DNA from: Paenibacillus sp. MBLB1832
GTDB taxonomy: Bacteria > Bacillota > Bacilli > Paenibacillales > NBRC-103111
Assembly (NCBI RefSeq): GCF_032271945.1
Contig: NZ_CP130319.1
Coordinates: forward strand, 3,615,001 to 3,679,000
DNA length: 64,000 bases
Reading direction: 5' to 3'
The translations under genes were made by a program, and so were the position numbers. Position 1 is the first letter of the stretch; each line of letters begins with the position of its first letter. This document shows, in pieces, positions 53,551-61,700 of the stretch. Under the pieces are notes generated by a model. That model was given only the letters and a program-made list of their open reading frames with translations, had not been told where the DNA came from and made no database searches.

Positions 53551-53785
53551 TGTTGTTCGCTCCCTTTGTTATCAAATTAGATTCAATGGACTGGAATAAC
53601 CTCATGATACGACTTCTTCGCTCCTGAATGCTTATGTCATCTTCTGAAAAAGTACGCTTATTTTCGGGATCTTGAAAGATCCAACCAGATCTGAAAATAA
53701 GTTGAATGCTTCTGAACATAGGCAAAGTCGTGTTTGTGGATTTCTTTTATACTTGAAAGTAATTAAAATAGAAGGAGCTGCTATA

Positions 53786-54607
53786 ATGGAGCTGAAAGCG
53801 TTTAAATCTTTATGGGAATGGAACGGCAATTGGCAGGGAAAATTGGAAATGATCGCGGAGGTTGGATACTGCGGAGTAGAATACACACCGCCAGCTCAAA
53901 AAGCGGATGATCCTGCGTTTCGAAAAGCGCTGGATGCGCACCAATTAGCGTATATCGCGCAGGTTGTCACGCGTGGTCCTGATCACTTCGCTTCCTTTCG
54001 CGAACAAGTCCTCCGGGTTGCCGAGCTTGCTCCCGTGCTTATTAATGCGCATAGTGCCGCTGACCGAATGCCGCTGGTTCAACAACTCGAGTTCTTTGGT
54101 GCTGCACTTCAATTGGAACAGGAAATTGGTATTCCCATTGCGCATGAGACGCATCGCGGCAGGGCCTTTTTCACACCGTGGCAAACGGCCGAAGTGCTTC
54201 GCGCTCTGCCTGAGCTGAAGATAGGCGCAGATTTCAGTCATTGGTGTGCCGCTTGTGAAAGCATGCCGAGTGCTCTCGATGAAGATGTGGTGCTCTCGAT
54301 GCAGCGCGCGATTCATATTCACGGGCGTGTCGGTTATCCTGAAGGACCGCAAGTCGCGGATCCACGCGCACCTGAATATGCAGAGCATGTAAGCACGTTT
54401 ATCGGATTATGGCTGACTATTTGCGAGAATCGGCTTGCCGCCGGGGCTACGAGTATGACGTTCACGCCTGAGTTTGGTCCGCCGCCCTACCTGCAGGTTC
54501 TGCCTTTCACCAAACAACCTGTCACTGATTTATGGGAAGTTAATCTATGGATGTTCCGTACGTTCCAACAACACTATCAAGATTGGATGTCTTCCAAAAA
54601 CCGATGA
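53786..54607 (+). CDS. Xylose-isomerase-like TIM-barrel protein
   Basis: 273 residues. Sugar phosphate isomerase/epimerase fold. Motifs IAHETHRGRAFF, IGADFSHWC, IHIHGRVGYPEG and FTPEFGPPPYL hold the Glu, Asp and His typical of the metal site and match the C-terminal half of the fused protein at 17.0 kb. ATG 53786 has AAGGAG eight bases upstream. It overlaps the downstream AraC gene. The reaction is unknown; isomerisation or epimerisation of a keto sugar is likely. Confidence 0.88.
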   Translation: MELKAFKSLWEWNGNWQGKLEMIAEVGYCGVEYTPPAQKADDPAFRKALDAHQLAYIAQVVTRGPDHFASFREQVLRVAELAPVLINAHSAADRMPLVQQLEFFGAALQLEQEIGIPIAHETHRGRAFFTPWQTAEVLRALPELKIGADFSHWCAACESMPSALDEDVVLSMQRAIHIHGRVGYPEGPQVADPRAPEYAEHVSTFIGLWLTICENRLAAGATSMTFTPEFGPPPYLQVLPFTKQPVTDLWEVNLWMFRTFQQHYQDWMSSKNR

Positions 54608-55473
54608 AAACCACACCTAATCGACACCTTAATAAGTCTTACTTTCATGATGATATCCATGTTCAATTACAAAAACATATCCTCACTGAACCCGTTGAGC
54701 TGCATTGGCATGAATTTTATGAGCTAGCATTTGTCCTAGAGGGTCAAGGAATGAACTGGGTCAATGGTTTTCCGCAACGTTTGAAGCAAGGAGACATGTT
54801 CTTGCTCACACCTGCCGATTTCCATGAAATTGCTCCAGATTCAGGAACCAAGCTGGAATTATACAACCTGATCTTCTCGCAAGCGATGCTGACTGACGAC
54901 ATGGTCAAGCTCTTGTTCTATCAAAATGAAGGTCATTATGCTGCATTTCTAACTGACGATTCCTTTGCGGATGTGCTTTTCCGATTTAACAGTATGATGA
55001 AAGAACAACAACTTCATGCTGCAGGCCGAGATATTGCCTTGTCAGGTGATCTCAATCGCCTTCTTCTGGCATGGCAACGGAATCGAGTGCATGAAGATGC
55101 GAAAGCTGAGGGCATAGACAAAGAGGAACATCGTTCATTCATTTATCCCTCTCACCCAGGTATTCAGAAATCGCTGATCTACCTTCAGCATCATTTTCGC
55201 CAATCCATTACCTTAGAAGATGCCGCTAAACAAGCACACTTATCCCCAAACTATTTCAGCGAACAATTCAAAAAGTCAACTGGCATCTCCTTTCAACTTT
55301 ATTTACAGGGGCTTCGCCTTCAGTTCGCTCATGCACTACTCCTTACCTCACAATTGCCCGTAACAGAGATCTGCTTGATAAGCGGATTCAATACCTTGAC
55401 GCATTTTGAGCGCGTATTCCGTTTACACTACGGCATGTCGCCTCGCGAAGCACAAAAGGACAGCGCCCATTAG
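54604..55473 (+). CDS. AraC-family regulator
   Basis: 289 residues from ATG 54604, which overlaps the preceding stop as ATGA; an ATG at 54547 with GGGAAG upstream is an alternative. Cupin part ELHWHEFYELAFVLEGQGMNW and LTPADFHEIAPD; C-terminal helix-turn-helix pair SITLEDAAKQAHLSPNYFSE and VTEICLISGFNTLTHFERVFRLHYGMSP. Made in one transcript with the TIM-barrel gene. Confidence 0.88.
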   Translation: MKTTPNRHLNKSYFHDDIHVQLQKHILTEPVELHWHEFYELAFVLEGQGMNWVNGFPQRLKQGDMFLLTPADFHEIAPDSGTKLELYNLIFSQAMLTDDMVKLLFYQNEGHYAAFLTDDSFADVLFRFNSMMKEQQLHAAGRDIALSGDLNRLLLAWQRNRVHEDAKAEGIDKEEHRSFIYPSHPGIQKSLIYLQHHFRQSITLEDAAKQAHLSPNYFSEQFKKSTGISFQLYLQGLRLQFAHALLLTSQLPVTEICLISGFNTLTHFERVFRLHYGMSPREAQKDSAH

Positions 55474-55487
55474 GGTCGCTGTCCTTT
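55455..55487. terminator. Bidirectional terminator overlapping the AraC stop
   Basis: AAAGGACAGCG (55455-55465) pairs with CGCTGTCCTTT (55477-55487). Its sequence is close to the terminator at 52.8 kb. Confidence 0.8.
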
Positions 55488-55520
55488 ATCGTTATGGCGC
55501 TGCATCTCTGTCGACATGTG

Positions 55521-57257
55521 TTACTTCATATAGACTCGGTACAGCAACACGGCAGCTTCAGCTCTAGTTGTCTCGCCAACAGGACGGAGCTGATTGCCAT
55601 CTCCCTGTACAATGCCTGATTGGATAAGCGTTTCGATTGGTTTCCTCGCATATGAAGCAACGTCTTTACTATCGATGAACGCATTGAGCGCCGTTGTTCC
55701 GGATGAATCTTGGAGCAGTCCTTTCACTATCATGGCTCTCGCTAACAAACTCATCAGGTCCTGACGTGTAATGGGTTGTGAAGGATTAAATACATTGTCG
55801 TCATTTCCTTGTGCGATGCCCAGTGACTTGGCAATATGGACAGCTTCGGCGTAATACGCATCGGAGGGCACATCTTTGAAACGGCCTATACCGTCAGCAG
55901 ATAATCCCAACGTTTTCACAAGAAGAAGGATGAAATCCGCTCTTGTTATCGAGCTGGCTGGACTGAAATGCCCCTCCGAGGTCCCTTCAATAATGCCTTT
56001 GGAAGCCATCACTTCGACTTGCGTTTGAGCCCAGCTGTAAGCCGCCAAATCGGCGAAGGACTTGACTTCATAGCCGACCCCATATTTGCTAAAATGTGTT
56101 GTGCTAAATGTGACTTCACCTGTTGCCGCATTGTATTTGCCAGATGGAACCTTATTTACCTTGCCTTCTCCATCAATGTACCAAATGGCGATATGCTCAG
56201 GATGCTTGAGCTCATCTGGTGTTGGTGTGTATTTGATCGCTACAGTAACGGGCGCCATGTTATTCTTCCACTCAACTTGTTTGCCGTCTAGCATGACCGA
56301 TAGCTCGATGAGCGGTTTGTCACCAATTTGTTTCTGAATGGAATCCTTTAGTTGGGATTTATCCCCTTGACCGACGACAATACTAACTTTGGCCGCATTA
56401 CCCAATGATTGGGTTGTTATCATATTGTCAGAAATCGTGACTGTACCCAAAGAAGTTTGAATTTCGAGCTTCTGGTGACCTGTTCCCGCTTGGAACAATT
56501 GAGCAGGCAACTCTTGCGAATAGATGCTAGCTCCCGCCATTGGTTTCACTTCAACCACTGCTGTCTTCGTGCCAGAAGCATCAGAAGTTACTTGGCTCAT
56601 TGCGGTGGAGATCGATGCCGATGTTATGACTGACTTTGCAATATCTCCCGTTACAACAGGCGTAACCTGAATGATGTTTCCTGATGAAGGAGCTGGTGGA
56701 GCTGGTGGAGCTGGTGGAGCTGGTGGAGCTGGTGGAGTTGGTGGAGTTGGATCTGTCGGCGTAGGCGTACTGCTGCCAATTGTAATTGTTGCCGTTTTAC
56801 CAAGGGCGAGCGGTGTTGTAGCCAAATTTTTGTCCACATTCATGAAACGATCCCATGTAATGGATGCATTGCCGCTCGCGCCTTTTTTCACCGAAAATGT
56901 TAGTACAGTTAATGCCTTACTGCCATTTTCTACAGCTGCATCTTTTCCCACTTTCGTAAAAGCAAACACTAATTCGCTGCTGTCCGCCGCGGGCGGGACA
57001 CTGATACCATTCGTCAGCGTTGTTGTCGCGGAAACAAAGGCAAGCTTACTCGTATCATAGGTGAATTTGGACTCGAAAGCATACATGGCCGTTACATTTC
57101 CAGTTGCTGTTACAGTAAAGGTTCCTTCTGGCGCAACAGTAGCGTTGCTTGCCGTTAATGTAAACCCAGCATTTTCTTCAGTGTTGGCAAGTACCGTCAC
57201 GGCCGAACCGAATACTAACATCATAATGATGGTAACGAGACATGTAAAATACTTCAT
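55521..57257 (-). CDS. Secreted SLH-anchored cohesin-domain protein
   Basis: 578 residues. Signal peptide (residues 1-25), a cohesin-type domain at about 30-160 (FTLTASNATVAPEGTFTVTA to ITWDRFMNVD), a Pro/Ala/Thr linker, a beta-rich domain of unknown type, and three SLH repeats in the last ~180 residues (SITRADFILLLVKTLGL, PITRQDLMSLLARAM, TTRAEAAVLLYRVYMK). SLH repeats bind cell-wall polymer and cohesins bind dockerins, so it could hold the dockerin-bearing enzyme encoded upstream at the cell surface. AAGGGG precedes the ATG. Confidence 0.9.
   Translation of the reverse strand: MKYFTCLVTIIMMLVFGSAVTVLANTEENAGFTLTASNATVAPEGTFTVTATGNVTAMYAFESKFTYDTSKLAFVSATTTLTNGISVPPAADSSELVFAFTKVGKDAAVENGSKALTVLTFSVKKGASGNASITWDRFMNVDKNLATTPLALGKTATITIGSSTPTPTDPTPPTPPAPPAPPAPPAPPAPSSGNIIQVTPVVTGDIAKSVITSASISTAMSQVTSDASGTKTAVVEVKPMAGASIYSQELPAQLFQAGTGHQKLEIQTSLGTVTISDNMITTQSLGNAAKVSIVVGQGDKSQLKDSIQKQIGDKPLIELSVMLDGKQVEWKNNMAPVTVAIKYTPTPDELKHPEHIAIWYIDGEGKVNKVPSGKYNAATGEVTFSTTHFSKYGVGYEVKSFADLAAYSWAQTQVEVMASKGIIEGTSEGHFSPASSITRADFILLLVKTLGLSADGIGRFKDVPSDAYYAEAVHIAKSLGIAQGNDDNVFNPSQPITRQDLMSLLARAMIVKGLLQDSSGTTALNAFIDSKDVASYARKPIETLIQSGIVQGDGNQLRPVGETTRAEAAVLLYRVYMK
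56693..56748. repeat. Nine-base minisatellite encoding a Pro-Ala-Pro linker
   Basis: GGAGCTGGT repeats in tandem about five times, with two variants GGAGTTGGT. It encodes (APP)n on the minus strand in the linker of the cohesin-SLH protein, and its length probably varies between strains. Confidence 0.85.
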
Positions 57258-57290
57258 AGTTTTGATCCCCTTTTAAAAAAATAATTTCGT

Positions 57291-58688
57291 TTAATCCTTA
57301 GGTATGATCTTGATATAATCAATGCCTAGCTGATAACCTGTTCCACTCGTACCTGTTACATAAAATTTAAATCTGCGATCGCCAGCAGCTAACTGAACAT
57401 CATTGGCAATTGTCAATTCGGTGTACTGGGCAGAAGCCGCGTACAAATCTTGCGCAGTTCCTATATTTACGCCGTCAATCGACATTTGAAACTTGCCTCG
57501 GGTACTCATTTTTTTGACGCCAACTTTAATATCATACTTTCCATCATGAGACACGTTGGCGAAATAGTTAATATAGTCCCCGACACCATTGCTGTCGAAA
57601 ATTTGACAAACCCCTCCGCTGCAATTGACATCACTGGAATTGGTCAGCGTTTCTCCTGATGTTGTCCCGAGTGTCATCGATTCTGCCTGATAGACTGCTT
57701 GCGGCCAACCGTTCCACAGCTCGAAATTATCCCAATACAGCTGCATGATGCCGCCGTTATTTCGAATGTGGTTGATATACTCCTCGCCGGTGTAGAGCTT
57801 CATGGGATTGAAATTAGCGAGACCGACTGGTGATGCATTATGCGTATTGTAAGTCCAATTTTTCACATCAAATAAAATTTGACGGCTTCCTCCACTCGGG
57901 GTCGCGGCTACATAAAATCTACCCGTTGATGCATCTCCTTTCTTATAGTAAAACTCCAGCGTGATCCATTGATTATAGGAAACCGTGAACGATTTGGCAT
58001 CTGCGCGCCAGATTTCAACGCGTGTATTATTTTCCATGTTTTCCGAATTCACACTGAAATACAAAGGTTTATTGGACCCAGCATTTGCATCCTTATTCAA
58101 ACCGAACGTAATGCGGAATGGGTAGCTGCTGCCCGTCCACGTGGGGTCATTCCAGAATTCTGCTAACGTTAGCCAAGGAATGGCATTGCTGAAGCTCTCC
58201 AGCTTCTGCATGTCGGGATGCAGCTTCAGACGCACTTTATAATACATTTCATTTAACGATTGCTGCGGATTTCCTGTTTCATCATAGATACTGGTTTGAA
58301 TTCTTCCTTTCAAGAAACCAGTGTCTTGGATGGTCGCATTCTTCAACCAATAATGAAGCACTTTATTCCCTGAATAAGCGGGATCTGTGATAATACTCGC
58401 ATATCGATCTGTCGCCGCTCCCCCTTCATATTGAATTTTAAATGTACCGATCTGCGAGTTGCCTTCCAAATCAGTCACCCAATTGTTCTTGGTCGCGTAC
58501 GAAGTATCGGTACCCGTTATATCATCATCTTGTGCATCAAGCTGAGAAAGTGTTGAACCGCTTTCAAAACCAGATTGAAAAATGACCGAACCTGGTGTTG
58601 CTGCAAAAGCTGTTGATACGCTAATGACCAAGCTCAGCATACCTAGGCACCCCAAAAGCTTTACAACTCTTTTTCCTTGTTTTCTCAT
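57291..58688 (-). CDS. Secreted jelly-roll protein with CBM6/35-like C-terminus
   Basis: 465 residues. Signal peptide ending near AFAATP. The N-terminal ~300 residues resemble a concanavalin-type beta-jelly roll of the kind seen in polysaccharide lyases and laminarinases (SGFESGS, YKVRLKLHPD, YWDNFELWNG). The last ~135 residues (VYQAESMTLGTTSGET to LGIDYIKIIP) match a CBM6/35-like carbohydrate-binding module. A lyase acting on a uronic polymer would fit the cytoplasmic GH88 enzyme, but no catalytic residues can be assigned. AAGGAG precedes the ATG by ten bases. Confidence 0.8.
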   Translation of the reverse strand: MRKQGKRVVKLLGCLGMLSLVISVSTAFAATPGSVIFQSGFESGSTLSQLDAQDDDITGTDTSYATKNNWVTDLEGNSQIGTFKIQYEGGAATDRYASIITDPAYSGNKVLHYWLKNATIQDTGFLKGRIQTSIYDETGNPQQSLNEMYYKVRLKLHPDMQKLESFSNAIPWLTLAEFWNDPTWTGSSYPFRITFGLNKDANAGSNKPLYFSVNSENMENNTRVEIWRADAKSFTVSYNQWITLEFYYKKGDASTGRFYVAATPSGGSRQILFDVKNWTYNTHNASPVGLANFNPMKLYTGEEYINHIRNNGGIMQLYWDNFELWNGWPQAVYQAESMTLGTTSGETLTNSSDVNCSGGVCQIFDSNGVGDYINYFANVSHDGKYDIKVGVKKMSTRGKFQMSIDGVNIGTAQDLYAASAQYTELTIANDVQLAAGDRRFKFYVTGTSGTGYQLGIDYIKIIPKD

Positions 58689-58759
58689 TCATCATTCACT
58701 CCTTTTAATTGTTAGTATTAGGTTTCTTCTACGACTACCCCCTATGGATGAGTGACCGG

Positions 58760-58779
58760 GAGAGATGAATCTCTCCCCC
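58760..58779 (-). other. Hairpin after the giant enzyme gene
   Basis: GGGAGAGAT-GA-ATCTCTCCC is a perfect nine-base stem 14 bases after the stop, without a U-run. Either a weak terminator or an mRNA-stabilising end. Confidence 0.45.
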
Positions 58780-58792
58780 AGCCATTTTCTAT

Positions 58793-61700
58793 CTAAAACT
58801 TTAGTGCAACTGCGGCAAGATCAACAATATTAATCACGCCATCGTTGTTAATATCACAATTTTTAATTCCTTGCCAATCGGAAGCTGATGATGTTTTGCC
58901 ATAGTTCTTAGCCACAAGGCCGAGGTCAACAATGTCAATTCCATCAATACCATTCACGTCTTCACGCTCGCGACCATGAACCGAAGTTGTAAAGGTGTCT
59001 ATTGCTGCTTGAAGTGTAGTTGCTGCTGTCTCAACCTCAGCTTGCGAAGTAGAAGCATTGTTTTTGACAATGACGGCTGCTGCAATCGCTGCACTTAGTA
59101 CATTTTTGGAACCAGCAGGGTACTGACCCGCATTCGTTCCTTCAACAGCGTTAGCAAGCAATGTTTGTGCAGCCGTGATCATCGCTACTAAAGCTGCTTT
59201 ATCAAGCGCTGGCAATTGTATGCTCAGCGAACCGCTGACTGTCGTCTTCTTACTAATGGTGTCTGTAATATCAGAAACTGCCGTGATCACCGTTGTACTC
59301 GCCGTAGATGAAGGTTTGCTTCTAAATCGAAGGCTCAGCAAATTCTCATTCCCTGTGACGACTCCTTGCTCTCCTAGACTCGCCATCTTAATACGAATTT
59401 GTCCTGGCGAAGTTTCCGGGCCGCCAACCATCGTGTAATTCGGCTTTACAGCGGTTGCACTGACAAAATCCAACTTAGTTGCATCGTAGGAGATCTGAAT
59501 GTCTTGTGCATAAATATTCGGATACATACTTTGAGCGACACCATTCAAGTGATATGTATACGCTACTTCTTCACCAGCACGTATGGTCGCAGCGCCTTCT
59601 AGCACGTTGGCAACTGGACTAGCGGTAAGTGTTGTTACTTCAGTAGCGTTTTCACTTTCTATGCCATTCTTAAATGCACTAACCGTGACATAGTAGGTTT
59701 TCGCTGTATCAAGACCCGTAATGATAGAGCCATCAGCAAGCGGCGCCGCAACGCTCATCACATTCGTGTATGTATGCGAAGCATCACCATACTTAATGTT
59801 GTAGCCTGTAGCACCAGCAACAGCACTGAACTTGACTGTTGCTTGACCGTCGCCTGGTACAACGGAAGTAATCACAGGCTGACTTAACCCACTCAATAAC
59901 TCAACCTTGAAATCATCGAAATATACAGGCGTAAGTACCGAGAAAATACCGACAGTTCCTTGCGTTAGCGTTGTATCGACAAGGTCATAAGCCAACACAT
60001 CATCAATATAAAGCTTGATGCGGTTACCTTCAAAGGTTGCCTTCATCGTGTGTTCAAGCAATGCCTTATTCAGTGTAAAGTCATAAGCAATATCCGCTTG
60101 GAACGCACCATTCACTTTTCTTCTAAGCATTGCTTTTTCTGTGTTTGCGGTTTTATCATATTTATACTCAGCCACATAGTAAGTTGAAGCAGTATTCACT
60201 CTGCCAAGCAAACCTACTTCTTTCGTGATATCATCTGTCGGAAGTGTGAATTTAGTTGAAATTGCATAATTACTCCAATTAGAGCCTTGCGTCAGCCACA
60301 GTCGCTCCGGATTACCGATACCCGTTTTGATTTTACCATTTTCCATCACAGGTGAGCCTATTGATAATACCCAATCGCTGACATACTCACCGTCGTTGAA
60401 ATTGTCGCTGAACATCGTCGTGCTGTTCGCAATCGCTACCTTTTCCGCAGAAAGGGCGCTTGCGCCATTGGCATTTCGACCTTCAATCGCGAAATAATAA
60501 GGTGCTTGCGCAACGGGTACGGTTACGACATAGCCTGAAGCCGTGATATTGTCGATCGATTTGGTGTAATTGCCTGAGCTGATGCCATATTTCAGCGTAT
60601 ATGACGTATTCTTCGGATCCGTTGTAAAGTTAATACGGAGCTGATTGCCGTCAGAAATGATGTCTGTAATCGTTGGAACAACAGCATCTGGCACCTTCGG
60701 CGCCAAGGATAACTCCCTGGAATTCAAACTTTCACCTGACGGATCAATGGATGAAACAACCATGTAATAGGTCGTATCATTCGTTAAACCCGTAATAACT
60801 GGCGTCGTGCTAGTTGTGATATAAGAGTTCGTATACTGACCCGGTGCAGTGCCATACTTCACTTTATAAGCACTCACGCCAGCTACTCCTGAGTACTTCA
60901 GGGACAGCTTCCCATTTCCTACGCCAATGGATTGGAAATCCGGCGCATGGACGCTTGCATTTTGCACGAGTACACCATCGAACTTCGCACTGGTTAGATC
61001 TGAATAAAGCCCAACAGCACCAGCGGTAAATGTCGAATCTGTCGTCGTTAACTGTTCTACACCATCAACATGAAGTGTTAAATGATTACCTTCAAGTACA
61101 GCGCGAAGACGATGTGCCGTTCCTGCTGATAAACTGACATCTTTCTCCACAAGTGTTGTCAATGTGCCTGCTGATTTCTTCTTAATTGCTAGCTTTCCGT
61201 TCTTGTAGGAGAAGAGATAGAAATTGTTCTCATCTTGTACGCGACCAAGCAATCCCGTCTCGCCAGCTGCCATATCCTTGATCCAAGCGAAGTAGCTGAC
61301 ATTATCAAAACTGTTCTTGGCATACACAACTCCGTTGCCAGAAGCATTGGTTTGAGTTAATAGCTTTTCATTCTCATCAACAGGCTTGGCGCCTGTCATG
61401 TGTGAAACAGGATCCTTCGTATTATACGGAACGATACTATCGTTAACCGCCTGCCAACTGCCGCTTTTAACAATCCAGTTATCCGTCAAACTGCTTGTGG
61501 CACCGTCATAGTTAAAGGTATCGTTAAACAATGCTGGTTTCAGATACCCCATTGATATCATACTGTTGATATAGAAGCTTTCCGGTAAGTAGCTCATTGC
61601 GATCTCGTATGAAGATTGGGTGAAATAGCCATTAATGACTTTGGCATAATAATCCGATACGCCAACACGTTGCAGTTTCACAATATTGGCCGCCATGGAC

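Noticed and set aside
56671-57060. Gly/Ala-rich plus-strand open frame
   Set aside because: It is the antisense of the Pro-Ala-Pro linker and cohesin part of the SLH protein, with no start signals.
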